From contig JAOPZM010000251.1 of assembly GCA_025964115.1 (NCBI GenBank), forward strand, positions 1 through 37,558: 37,558 nt of DNA, written 5' to 3'. The DNA is from Solirubrobacterales bacterium (GTDB lineage: Bacteria > Actinomycetota > Thermoleophilia > Solirubrobacterales > Solirubrobacteraceae). Shown one piece after another: positions 1-7,543 of this stretch. A program made the position numbers and the translations under genes. The notes below the pieces were generated by a model that made no database searches, was not told the origin of the DNA, and was given only the letters and a program-made list of their open reading frames with translations. How positions within the stretch are numbered: position 1 is the stretch's first letter; each line of letters starts with the position of its first letter.

Positions 1-366
1 GCCCTGGCCGTGCTCGCCGTGGGCCTCCTCGCACCCGGCGGAGGGAGCGGTCGCGCGCGCGTGATTCGCGCCGAGGTGCACGCGCCGGGGGCAACCGCAC
101 TGCTGCGGCTGGCCCACGGCCAGGCACAGCTCACGATCTCAGGACTGCCGCAGCCGCCACGCGACCGCGTCTATGAGGTGTGGCTGAAACGCTCCGGAGA
201 GCCGCAGCCGACAGATGCGCTCTTCACCGTGAGCTCCAACGGTGACGCGACCGTTGGGGTGCCGGGGGTGGGGAAGGGCGTAAGGGAAGTGATGGTCACC
301 TCGGAGCCGCTCGGAGGCAGCCTGCGCCCGACGCGTGCGCCGGTGATCGTCGCGCGGCTGAGCTGA
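1..366 (+). CDS. Anti-sigma-K factor RskA-type C-terminal domain (5' end outside window)
   Basis: The reading frame is open from the first base, so the gene begins upstream of the window; only the last 121 residues are visible. They start with the end of a hydrophobic stretch (ALAVLAVGLLAPG), which would be the membrane helix. An extracytoplasmic beta-rich domain follows, with the pattern typical of RskA C-terminal domains: ..AQLTISGLPQPPRDRVYEVWL.. in the middle and ..VMVTSEPLGGSLRPT.P..V at the end. RskA proteins are membrane anti-sigma factors that hold an ECF sigma factor inactive through an N-terminal zinc-finger-like domain, which cannot be checked here. A sigma factor gene is expected just upstream. 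The family call rests on the yEVWLkr and SlEPlGGS signatures and is fairly firm. Confidence 0.8.
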   Translation, partial: ALAVLAVGLLAPGGGSGRARVIRAEVHAPGATALLRLAHGQAQLTISGLPQPPRDRVYEVWLKRSGEPQPTDALFTVSSNGDATVGVPGVGKGVREVMVTSEPLGGSLRPTRAPVIVARLS

Positions 367-392
367 CGGCTCGATCATCCCGGAGGCGGGGC

Positions 393-635
393 TCAGCCCG
401 GCTGCGCGGGCGGCGCCGCGATCACGCGCAGCTCGAGCCCCGCCGCGCGAACGAGGTCGCCAGGCCGCAGCTGGCGCCCACGGCGGGTCTCACGCTCGCC
501 GTTCACAGTCACCGCCCCGGTCGCGAGCAGTTCCTTCGCGGCGCTGCCGCTGTCGATCACCCCGGCGAGCTTCAAGAGCTGCCCGAGCCTGATCGTCTCG
601 CCCCTGATCGCGATCTCGCGAGGCATTGCAGGCAA
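393..635 (-). CDS. Small S4-domain RNA-binding protein (YbcJ-like)
   Basis: This is an 80-residue protein made almost entirely of one S4 fold: IRLGQLLKLAGVIDSGSAAKELLATGAVTVNGE, then a basic RRGRQLRPGD turn and a short beta tail. That is the compact YbcJ/YaaA type of S4 protein, which binds structured RNA such as rRNA; no enzymatic domain is attached. A second ATG three codons in (at 626) is an alternative start. It converges on the anti-sigma gene at 366 and is divergent from the VOC gene at 694. Specific role unknown. Confidence 0.8.
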   Translation of the reverse strand: MPAMPREIAIRGETIRLGQLLKLAGVIDSGSAAKELLATGAVTVNGERETRRGRQLRPGDLVRAAGLELRVIAAPPAQPG

Positions 636-681
636 TCTAGCGACGCAGGCGCGGCTCGCCGCGGGATCGGCGAGGAGGCGC

Positions 682-687
682 TAGCCT
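682..687 (+). promoter_or_regulatory. -10 hexamer TAGCCT, leaderless start of VOC gene
   Basis: TAGCCT lies six bases upstream of the ATG at 694. No Shine-Dalgarno sequence fits between them, so transcription would begin at or next to the start codon. The same TAGNCT hexamer precedes both tRNA genes of this window. No clear -35 is visible. Confidence 0.5.
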
Positions 688-693
688 CGGCCG

Positions 694-1473
694 ATGAGCG
701 AGAGAACGCAGTACCCGCCGGGGACCTTCTGCTGGGCCGACCTGACGACCACCGACCAGGAGGCGGCGAAGGCCTTCTACGGCGGGCTCTTCGGCTGGGA
801 AGCCGAGGACATGCCGGTCGGCGAGGGCGTCTATTACTCGATGCAGCGGCTGCGCGGCAAGGACGTCGCGGCGATCTCACCGCAGCCACAGCAGCAGCGC
901 GACGCCGGTGTTCCCCCCGCGTGGAACTCCTACGTCTCGGTGGAGAGCGCCGACGCGGCGGTCGAGCGGGCCAAGGAGCTCGGCGGCACCGTGCATGCCC
1001 CGGCGTTCGACGTGATGGAGGCCGGTCGCATGGGCGTGATCCAGGACCCGCAGGGGGCGTTCTTCCTCGTCTGGGAGCCGCGCCAGCATGTCGGGGCGGC
1101 GCTCGTGAACGAGCCCGGCGCCTTTGTGTGGAACGAGCTCAACACGTCGGATCCCGAGGCCACGATCCCCTTCTACAGCGGGCTCTTCGGCTGGAAGGTC
1201 GAGGCCGCCGAGGGCAGCGCCGAACCGTATCTGTCGATCAAGAACGGCGACGCCAACAACGGAGGCATACGCGGGCTGAACCAGCCAGGCGTGCCACCGC
1301 ACTGGCTTGTCTACTTCGGCGTCGAGGACATCGACCAGGCGACCGCGAGCGTCGAGCGGCTGGGCGGCTCGAAGATGGTCGGGCCGATCGACATCCAGAT
1401 CGCCAAGATCGCCGTCGTGTCGGATCCGCAGGGAGCGTTCTTCGCCCTGTACGCCGGCCAGATGGACCTGTAG
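694..1473 (+). CDS. VOC family protein with two glyoxalase-like domains
   Basis: The 259-residue protein contains two vicinal-oxygen-chelate modules in tandem. Module one is about residues 8-125, beginning GTFCWADLTTTDQEAAKAFYGGLFGW. Module two is about residues 137-257, beginning GAFVWNELNTSDPEATIPFYSGLFGW. Each ends in the usual D-PQGAFF strand (IQDPQGAFFLVWEP and VSDPQGAFFALY). This is the 27-kDa hydroxylase/glyoxalase-like layout common in actinobacteria, in which the two modules form one metal or ligand site. Substrate cannot be told from sequence; bleomycin-resistance or glyoxalase names would be overcalls. The start fits a leaderless mRNA. It is followed after 14 bases by the methyltransferase gene on the same strand, so the two may be co-transcribed. 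Confidence 0.88.
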   Translation: MSERTQYPPGTFCWADLTTTDQEAAKAFYGGLFGWEAEDMPVGEGVYYSMQRLRGKDVAAISPQPQQQRDAGVPPAWNSYVSVESADAAVERAKELGGTVHAPAFDVMEAGRMGVIQDPQGAFFLVWEPRQHVGAALVNEPGAFVWNELNTSDPEATIPFYSGLFGWKVEAAEGSAEPYLSIKNGDANNGGIRGLNQPGVPPHWLVYFGVEDIDQATASVERLGGSKMVGPIDIQIAKIAVVSDPQGAFFALYAGQMDL

Positions 1474-1487
1474 CACGCGGCGAGAGG

Positions 1488-2282
1488 ATGAGCTCGCCAG
1501 CAGCAAGCGACGCGGAGGGCGCCGCTCCCAGCGATCGACGATCGCCACGCAAGCGTGAGGCGCTCGAGCTGTTCAGCGGCCTTCCCCGCCGCTACGACCA
1601 GCTGTCGGCGGCACTCAGCTTCTGGCAGGACCCCCGCTGGCGGAGGGCGCTGGTCGACGCCGTGGCGCCCGTGGCCGCTGAGCGGCTGCTCGATGTGGCG
1701 ACCGGTACGGGCATGGTCGCGGCCGAGCTCCTGGCGCGCGCCGAATGCACGGTCGTGGGCATCGACCAGAGCCCGCAGATGCTCTCGGCCGCCCGCACTC
1801 GCTTCACGGGGGAGGACTCCGGTCGCGTGCAGCTGCTCGAGGGCCAGGCCGAGGCGCTGCCGTTCCCCGACGCCAGCTTCGACGCGCTCACGTTCACGTA
1901 TCTGCTGCGCTATGTCGATGACCCGCGGGCGACGATGCGTGAGCTGGCCCGGGTGCTACGCCCCGGCGGACGGATCGCCTCGCTGGAGTTCGGCGTCCCG
2001 CCCGGTCTTCCGGCACGGGCGGCCTGGCGGCTGTACACAGCGGTGGGTCTGCCGCTGCTCGGCGGGCTGTTCTCGCGCGAGTGGAATGAGGTCGGCCGCT
2101 TCCTCGGGCCGAGCATCCGCGGCTTCTATGAGCGCCATCCGATCGAGCAGATCGTCGGCTACTGGCGGGATGCGGGGCTCGAGGAAGTGGAGGTGCGGCG
2201 GATGAGCCTGGGCGGCGGGATCGTGATGTCCGCAAGGAGGTCCGCCGGGCCCAGATCATCCGGCGACGCCGGCGAGGGTTGA
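1488..2282 (+). CDS. UbiE/MenG-type SAM-dependent methyltransferase
   Basis: A 264-residue class I methyltransferase. The opening ELFSGLPRRYDQLSAALSFWQDPRWR matches the FdxvA.rYD..n..lSfg.d..WR lead of the UbiE/MenG (COQ5) family. SAM motif I is LLDVATGTGMVAAELL, followed by VVGIDQSPQML, then ALPFPDASFDALTFTYLLRYVDDP and ELARVLRPGGRIASLEFG. This family methylates the ring of demethylmenaquinone or its relatives. The frame is open far upstream, but homology begins near the ATG at 1488, which has GAGAGG directly before it. The stop overlaps the region where the next gene, a UbiA-like membrane protein, begins. That pairing supports a quinone or prenyl-ring role. Exact substrate is inferred. Confidence 0.8.
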   Translation: MSSPAASDAEGAAPSDRRSPRKREALELFSGLPRRYDQLSAALSFWQDPRWRRALVDAVAPVAAERLLDVATGTGMVAAELLARAECTVVGIDQSPQMLSAARTRFTGEDSGRVQLLEGQAEALPFPDASFDALTFTYLLRYVDDPRATMRELARVLRPGGRIASLEFGVPPGLPARAAWRLYTAVGLPLLGGLFSREWNEVGRFLGPSIRGFYERHPIEQIVGYWRDAGLEEVEVRRMSLGGGIVMSARRSAGPRSSGDAGEG

Positions 2283-2290
2283 GCGCGGCG

Positions 2291-3022
2291 ATGCCGGCGA
2301 GCACGGACCGTCCGGCGTTCTACGCGCTCGGCCGCGGGAGGCTCGGCGACCTGGTGACGCTGCTACATCCGCCATACACGGCCTGGCATCTCAGCTATGT
2401 GGCGCTCGGGGCGGCGGTCGCTCCAAGGTTTCACGTCGACCGGCTGCTGTGGGCGCTGGCGGCGTTCGGCCTCGCAGTGGGCGTCGCCGCCCACGCGCTC
2501 GACGAGCTCCACGACCGGCCGCTCGGCACGCGCTTCTCGGACCGCACGCTGATCGCGCTGTCGGTCGTCAGCCTCGCCGGCGCGCTGGCGATCGGCGTGG
2601 CGGGCGTGCTGACCGTGTCGGTGTGGCTCGTGCCGTTCGTGCTCGCCGGGGCGCTGTTCCTGCCGGCGTACAACCTCGAGCTGATCGGCGGCCGCCTGCA
2701 CGGCGACCTGTGGTTCGCGGTCGGATGGGGTGCCTTTCCCGCGTTGACCGGCTACTTCGTCAACGCCGAGAAGGTGGCGCTCCCGGGGCTGCTGATCGCG
2801 GCGGGCTGCCTGGTGATGAGCGTCGCGCAGCGGCGCCTGAGCTCGCCCGCACGGGAGCTACGACGGCGTACCCGCTCGATCAGCGGCGTGCGCACGCTCC
2901 CCGACGGCGGCGCCGAGGAGCTCACGCTAGCCGGCCTGCTCGCCCCGCTGGACGGTGCCCTCGCGGCGCTCTCGCTCGCGATCGTCCTGACCGCCTGCGC
3001 GCTCGTGATCGCACGCCTCTGA
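2291..3022 (+). CDS. Polytopic membrane protein, UbiA prenyltransferase-like
   Basis: The 243-residue protein has about seven hydrophobic helices. Helix two is followed by HALDELHDRPLGTRFSD, an acidic cluster resembling the first Asp-rich motif of UbiA-superfamily prenyltransferases (NDxxDxxxD), though the match is degenerate. A clear second Asp-rich motif is not seen, so activity is uncertain. It starts right after the UbiE/MenG-like gene. An alternative TTG start at 2279 would overlap that gene, but the GGCGAGGG sequence at 2271-2278 is better spaced for the ATG at 2291. Its stop is one base from the stop of convergent galK. Context suggests a lipid or quinone ring step, perhaps a MenA-like relative; this is inference. 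Confidence 0.65.
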   Translation: MPASTDRPAFYALGRGRLGDLVTLLHPPYTAWHLSYVALGAAVAPRFHVDRLLWALAAFGLAVGVAAHALDELHDRPLGTRFSDRTLIALSVVSLAGALAIGVAGVLTVSVWLVPFVLAGALFLPAYNLELIGGRLHGDLWFAVGWGAFPALTGYFVNAEKVALPGLLIAAGCLVMSVAQRRLSSPARELRRRTRSISGVRTLPDGGAEELTLAGLLAPLDGALAALSLAIVLTACALVIARL

Positions 3023-3023
3023 G

Positions 3024-4094
3024 CTACGCGTCGAGCATTCGTGCGCCCGGCCCCGGCCGGACCTCGCGCGCAGCCGCAGGCGGCTCGCTGCCGGGCGCGA
3101 ACAGCCCGAGCACGCTCCCGCCGAAGCCGCCGCCAACGAGGCGCGCGCCGGCCGCTCCGGCCTCCAGCAGCTGCGAGACGGCGGCCTCGACGGCCGCCGT
3201 GGAGATCTCGTAGTCGTCGCGGAGGCTCGCGTGAGAGGCGTTGAGCAGCTCGCCGACAGCCGCAAGATCGCCGGCTCGCAGCGCGGCGACCGCGTCGAGC
3301 ACCCGGCGGTTCTCGCCGATCACGTGCGCGACCCGCCTGCGCAAGGGCTCCGGCAGGCGCTGGGCTGCATCGGCGTCGGCATCGCGCAGCGACGGCACGC
3401 CGAGCAGCTCGCAGGCCCGTGCGCATTCCTCGCGGCGCTGGTTGTAGCCGGAGCTCGCGAGAGAATGCCGCTCGCCGGAGTCAAGGACCACGAGCCTCCA
3501 GCGCCCGAGCCGCAGCGGCACAGGATCGACGCGCAGGCTCTTGAAGTCGATGCACAGCGCCGTGTCGCTGGTGCCGTAGAGCGAGGCCAGCTGGTCAAGC
3601 AGGCCGGTCTGGGCGCCCACCCAGTCGCTCTCGACTCGCGAGCACAGCCGTGCGAGCTCGATCCGAGGGATCCGCTCCAGCGGCGAGGCCCATGCGGGCT
3701 CGCCGCCGAGGTCGAGCAGCGCGAGGACCAGAGCGACCTCGAGCGCCGCCGAGGAGGAGAGCCCCGCGCCCTGCGGCACGTCTCCGCCGAACTCCACGCG
3801 GGCCCCGATCAGCGGGAAGCCCGCACGACCGAGCTCGGCCACGGTTCCGCGCACGAACGCGCGCCAGCCCGCCTCCGGGGGCGGGTCCTGGAGCGGAAAC
3901 TCGTCGCGCTCACCCAGGTCGCTCGCATACGCCTCGATGCGCTGCTCGCCGTCCGAGCGCGTGCTCGCCTCGGCGCGCACGGTGACCCCCTCGCCGATCG
4001 CGAACGGCAGCGCGAGGCCCTCGTTGTAGTCGGTGTGCTCGCCGATCAGGTTGACCCGGCCGGGCGCGAACGCGGCGCTGCGCTCACGCGGCAC
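3024..4094 (-). CDS. galK: Galactokinase
   Basis: A 356-residue GHMP kinase that phosphorylates galactose at C1 (Leloir pathway). The galactokinase signature GRVNLIGEHTDYNEG is at residues 12-26. GHMP motif 2, DVPQGAGLSSSAALEVA, is at about 105-121. The catalytic-Asp region GLLDQLASLYG is at about 164-174 and motif 3, GARLVGGGFGGSVLGL, at 316-331. All ATP- and sugar-binding motifs are intact, and the length is slightly below the usual 380-390. The start is GTG at 4094, which overlaps the end of galT by 11 bases; the frame is open further upstream but that part reads as galT shadow. Translational coupling to galT is likely. Confidence 0.93.
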   Translation of the reverse strand: MPRERSAAFAPGRVNLIGEHTDYNEGLALPFAIGEGVTVRAEASTRSDGEQRIEAYASDLGERDEFPLQDPPPEAGWRAFVRGTVAELGRAGFPLIGARVEFGGDVPQGAGLSSSAALEVALVLALLDLGGEPAWASPLERIPRIELARLCSRVESDWVGAQTGLLDQLASLYGTSDTALCIDFKSLRVDPVPLRLGRWRLVVLDSGERHSLASSGYNQRREECARACELLGVPSLRDADADAAQRLPEPLRRRVAHVIGENRRVLDAVAALRAGDLAAVGELLNASHASLRDDYEISTAAVEAAVSQLLEAGAAGARLVGGGFGGSVLGLFAPGSEPPAAAREVRPGPGARMLDA

Positions 4095-4998
4095 GGGCGA
4101 TCGCCTCGCGCAGCATGCCCGCCGACTCCTCCGGCAGGGTGTCGGAGATGAACGTGCCCGCGCCCTGCTCCGATCCCGCGAGGTACTTGAGCTTGTCGGC
4201 GGTGCGCAGCGGGGGATAGAACTCGACATGCAGATGGCCGTCCGCCGCGGCCGCGGTGGTCGGCGCCTGATGCACGACCATCACGTAGGGAAAGGGCCTG
4301 TCGAAGAGGGCGTCGTAACCGCGGGCGATCGCCTGCAGCGCCTGCGCGAGGTCGCGGAGCTCGGCGGCTTGGCAGGCGAGCAGGCTCGGCCGGTGCTCAC
4401 TCATGACCACGTGCACTTCGAAGGCCCAGCGTGCGGCGTAGGGGACGTACGCGACGACGCTCTCGTTCTGGTGGACGATCCGCCGCGCGTCTTCGAGCTC
4501 GCGCTTCATCAGCGTGCACGGCGCGCAGCCGCCGAGCCGTAGGTCCGCTTCCTGCTCGAGGGCCGGGATCGGTGGCAGGAACGGGTAGCCGTAGATCTGG
4601 CCGTGTGGATGATGGAGGGTCACGCCCACCTCGACCCCGCGGTTCTCGAAGATCATCACGTAGTCGATGTCCTCACGAGCGCCGAGCTCCATGTAGCGGT
4701 GGCGCCAGACCCACATCAACGCCTCGGCGCGCTGCGGCTCGAGCGAGCCGAACGAGCCGTCGTGCTGGTCGGTGTAGACGACGACCTCGGCCGCACCGAG
4801 GGGCGACTCGAATGCGGGGAAGCGGTTGTCGAACACGGCGATCTCAAACGACGGGAAGGGGATCTCCGTCTGTGGCCCCCCGGGGCGCGTGGCGTCGAGC
4901 GGGCAGTGCTCGCGGGACGGCAGGAAAGTGCGCTCCTGCCGATGGATGGCGTAGACGACCTCCTCGCCGCGCAGCTCGTTGAAGCGGAGCTCGCTCAC
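4084..4998 (-). CDS. galT: Galactose-1-phosphate uridylyltransferase
   Basis: A 304-residue HIT-superfamily enzyme that exchanges UMP between UDP-glucose and galactose-1-phosphate. The start MSELRFNELRGEEVVYAI and IFENRG...TLHHPHGQIYGYP are diagnostic. The HPH at residues 130-132 holds the nucleophilic His (second His). HLHVEFYPPLRT near the end is the second conserved His block. It is shorter than the E. coli enzyme (about 348) and has HCP near residue 31 in place of the usual CxxC zinc pair. The GTG start lies inside the GTGA overlap with the preceding small gene, and the end overlaps galK by 11 bases, so the three genes form one tightly coupled unit. Confidence 0.93.
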   Translation of the reverse strand: MSELRFNELRGEEVVYAIHRQERTFLPSREHCPLDATRPGGPQTEIPFPSFEIAVFDNRFPAFESPLGAAEVVVYTDQHDGSFGSLEPQRAEALMWVWRHRYMELGAREDIDYVMIFENRGVEVGVTLHHPHGQIYGYPFLPPIPALEQEADLRLGGCAPCTLMKRELEDARRIVHQNESVVAYVPYAARWAFEVHVVMSEHRPSLLACQAAELRDLAQALQAIARGYDALFDRPFPYVMVVHQAPTTAAAADGHLHVEFYPPLRTADKLKYLAGSEQGAGTFISDTLPEESAGMLREAIARAA

Positions 4999-5174
4999 GT
5001 GGGCGCTTCCTCAACGCGGGTGTAGAGCAGAAGCGCGCGGCCGTCGTCTTTCTCGTGCCTCGCGATCTCGACCGCGCCGAAGCGTTCCGGCGGACGGACC
5101 TTTGCGGCCTGCTCGCCTACGGCGTCGGACGTTGTCCGGCCCGGTGGCTCTGGTGAGGCGCTGTCTGCAGACAT
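4995..5174 (-). CDS. Small 59-residue protein coupled to galT
   Basis: From the ATG at 5174 a 59-residue product can be read. Its first half is low-complexity (SADSASPEPPGRTTSD). Its second half looks like a structured peptide: RPPERFGAVEIARHEKDDGRALLLYTRVEE, an ER.G.v.i.rh.k.DGRaLilY pattern I have seen in short actinobacterial proteins of unknown function. Its TGA overlaps the galT GTG start by four bases (GTGA), strong evidence that it is translated and coupled to galT. There is no membrane segment or Cys motif. The promoter is probably the minus-strand TAGGCT at 5223-5218. I cannot name a function. Confidence 0.6.
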   Translation of the reverse strand: MSADSASPEPPGRTTSDAVGEQAAKVRPPERFGAVEIARHEKDDGRALLLYTRVEEAPT

Positions 5175-5274
5175 TTCTCGAGGGTATTGACTGGGACTGC
5201 GATAACGGGGAAGGTAGAGCCTACGTCGCATAGCATGTGCGCAGCTCTGCAAACCAGGCGGATAGGAGGACGGA
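5175..5274. promoter_or_regulatory. Divergent promoter region between gal genes and ABC importer
   Basis: This 100-base gap separates the leftward small-protein/galT/galK unit from the rightward transporter operon. On the minus strand TAGGCT (5223-5218) matches the -10 type seen elsewhere in the window and would give a leader of about 37 bases. On the plus strand a TTGACT is present at 5187-5192, but no convincing -10 sits 17 bases downstream. A strong ribosome site, AGGAGG at 5264-5269, precedes the ATG at 5275. No regulator gene is adjacent. Confidence 0.4.
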
Positions 5275-6390
5275 ATGTCAGACACCGACCAGGTCAACGA
5301 AGCCTTGGGAACCGTTGAGCAGCTCGATGGTTTCGAGACAGGAAGACCAGGCTTCGACCGGCGCGCGTTTCTGCGGCGCACCGCGCTGACCGGCGTCGCA
5401 GCCGGCTCGGTGGGGACGATCTTGAACGCATGCGGCTCAAGCGCCTCGAGCGGTGGCGGAGGCTCCTCGAGCGTCTTCGGATCGCACAAGAGCTACAAAT
5501 TCGTGTTCGTCAACCACGTCACGACGAACCCCTTCTTCACGCCGACGCAGTACGGCGCCGCCGACGCGTGCAAGCTGCTCGGCTGCTCCTACCAGTGGAC
5601 CGGCTCGGAAAACAGCAACGTCAGCCAGATGGTCAACGCGCTCAACACCGCGGTGACGAGCGGCGCCGACGGGATCGCGGTTGCTCTCATCGACCTGCAC
5701 GCCTTCAACGCCCCGGTCGAAGCCGCCATCAAGGCGGGCATCCCCGTGGTGGCCTACAACGCCGACGCGGCCGGCAACGCCCGCCTCGCCTACATCGGAC
5801 AGGACCTCAAAAAGGCCGGCGAAGAAATGGGCAAGCGAATCGTCTCGGCGGTCGGCTCAGGGGAAGTGGGGCTGTTCATCGCCACGCCCGGGTCGGCCAA
5901 TCTGCAGCCCCGCATCGAAGGCGCGGAAAAGGCGATCAAAGCGGCAGGCGGTTCGATCACGGCGCACTCGGTCGCGACCGGAGCCGCGGTCGCTCAGGAG
6001 CAGTCGGCCATCGAAGCCTGGTACCTGAGCCACAAAAGCGCCAAGGGCATGTACGCGGTCGACGGTGGTAGCACGGAAAGCCTCGCCAAAGTCATGCAGA
6101 AGCTCGGCTTGGCCGCCAAAGGGATCAAGGCCGGCGGTTTCGACCTGACCGAACAGACCCAGAAGCTGCTCTCGGAAGGGAACATCGAATTCACGATCGA
6201 CCAGCAGCCGTACCTGCAGGGCTTCCTGCCGGTCTTCGAGTTGTTCATGTACAAGGTCTCGGGGACCCTCACGGGCCTGTTCGAAGCGAACACGGGGCTC
6301 AAGTTCGTGACCAAGGAAACCGTCGGGCCGTACCTCAAAACGAAGAGTCGGTACGAGGGCACGTCCACGGCGGCCGCAGTCATCGCCTAG
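5275..6390 (+). CDS. Sugar ABC transporter substrate-binding lipoprotein (RbsB-like)
   Basis: A 371-residue periplasmic-binding protein of the ribose/galactose type (Peripla_BP_4). The N-terminus has a twin-arginine signal (DRRAFLRR at residues 28-35) and a lipobox LNAC with the lipidated Cys at 53, then a Ser/Gly linker. The mature part shows the fold's landmarks: FVFVNHVTTNPFF, AVTSGADGIAVALID, AAIKAGIPVVAYNADA, AYIGQD and a late MYAVDGGS..LAKV. It should capture a sugar outside the membrane for the permease encoded next. Divergence from galT/galK hints at galactose or a galactoside, but the sequence does not prove specificity. AGGAGG five bases before ATG decides the start. Glu and Lys are mostly GAA and AAA, unlike most neighbours. 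Confidence 0.9.
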   Translation: MSDTDQVNEALGTVEQLDGFETGRPGFDRRAFLRRTALTGVAAGSVGTILNACGSSASSGGGGSSSVFGSHKSYKFVFVNHVTTNPFFTPTQYGAADACKLLGCSYQWTGSENSNVSQMVNALNTAVTSGADGIAVALIDLHAFNAPVEAAIKAGIPVVAYNADAAGNARLAYIGQDLKKAGEEMGKRIVSAVGSGEVGLFIATPGSANLQPRIEGAEKAIKAAGGSITAHSVATGAAVAQEQSAIEAWYLSHKSAKGMYAVDGGSTESLAKVMQKLGLAAKGIKAGGFDLTEQTQKLLSEGNIEFTIDQQPYLQGFLPVFELFMYKVSGTLTGLFEANTGLKFVTKETVGPYLKTKSRYEGTSTAAAVIA

Positions 6391-6415
6391 CGGCTGTGCG
6401 GTTGGAGGAGCGGTA

Positions 6416-7543
6416 GTGGCTGGCGTGGCGCAAGAGTCCGGCAGGGGCCCCTCACCGGGACAGGAGGGGCCGGCCGGGTTGCGCCGGTCCCTCCCCACGG
6501 GCCGCCAGGTGCTCCAGCGGCTTCTTTCGCTGCGCGAGGGCAGCATCATCGTCGTCACCATCGTGGCCGCGGTCTACTTCGCGATCAACACGAGCACCTT
6601 CCTCACCGGCGCCAACTTCAAGACGTTGCTGCCCTACTTCGCGCCGCTGGCGATTCTCGGCGCGGGCGAGGTGTTCGTGATGATCCTGGGCGAGATCGAT
6701 CTGTCGATCGGGGCGATGTACATGTTCGCTCCGATCGTCTTCTACAAGCTGGACACCGCTGGCCTGGGGCTCGTGCCGTCGGTGATCCTCGCACTCGTGG
6801 TCTGCACCGCGGTGGGCGCGATCAACGGCGCCTTCGTCTCGATCCTGGGTGTCAGCTCGTTCGTGACGACGCTGGGGATGTTGTTCACCTTCGAGGGGCT
6901 CAGCCTGATCATCTCGCACGGCACGCCCGTGGCGACCCCCGGGGCCCAGGTCCATCAGACGACGGCGCAGGTCCATCACATCGTCAACGGCCACGACATC
7001 GTGCTGCCGGAAAAGATCAACCACATCGGGACCTTCGCCAAAATCTTCGGCGGCGGCGTCTACTCCGAGCTGATCTGGGCAGTGGTGATCGTGATCCTGC
7101 TGCAGGTGGTCCTGACGTTCACCCGCTGGGGGCTCTACACGGTCGCGATCGGGTCGAACAAGATCGGCGCGGCCGAGGCCGGGGTGAAGGTCAGGCTGGT
7201 CACGATCCGCAACTTCGTCCTGTGCGCCGTCCTGGCTGGGTTGGTGGGCATCTTCGAGGCCGTCCGCTCGCAGACGATCCAGCCGGACCCCTCGGGCCCC
7301 AACAAGATCCTGCTGCTCGCGATCGCGGCGGCGGTGATCGGCGGGACGCTGCTCGCGGGTGGCTCGGGCACGGTCGTCGGTGCGCTGATCGGCGCGCTGT
7401 TCCTGGGCATCCTCGAAGACGGCCTGATCCTGCAGGGCGTGAACGCGAACTACCTGCTCTTCTACACGGGGATTGCAATCGTCGTCGCTATGACCGCCAA
7501 TGTGTACGTGGGTCGTGCGAGAAGGGGGCACAGCAGTGGCTGA
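6416..7543 (+). CDS. CUT2-family sugar ABC transporter permease (RbsC/XylH-like)
   Basis: A 375-residue integral membrane protein of the BPD_transp_2 type. It has about eight to ten helices, starting with a helix at about residues 40-60 (IIVVTIVAAVYFAINTSTFL). Family hallmarks are GAGEVFVMILGEIDLSIGAM in the early helices, AINGAFVSILGVSSFVTTLGM, and AAAVIGGTLLAGGSGTVVGALIGALFLGIL near the end. It forms the channel for the sugar delivered by the preceding lipoprotein. GTG at 6416 is supported by GGAGGAG five bases upstream. Its last eight bases overlap the start of the ATPase gene. Confidence 0.92.
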   Translation: MAGVAQESGRGPSPGQEGPAGLRRSLPTGRQVLQRLLSLREGSIIVVTIVAAVYFAINTSTFLTGANFKTLLPYFAPLAILGAGEVFVMILGEIDLSIGAMYMFAPIVFYKLDTAGLGLVPSVILALVVCTAVGAINGAFVSILGVSSFVTTLGMLFTFEGLSLIISHGTPVATPGAQVHQTTAQVHHIVNGHDIVLPEKINHIGTFAKIFGGGVYSELIWAVVIVILLQVVLTFTRWGLYTVAIGSNKIGAAEAGVKVRLVTIRNFVLCAVLAGLVGIFEAVRSQTIQPDPSGPNKILLLAIAAAVIGGTLLAGGSGTVVGALIGALFLGILEDGLILQGVNANYLLFYTGIAIVVAMTANVYVGRARRGHSSG

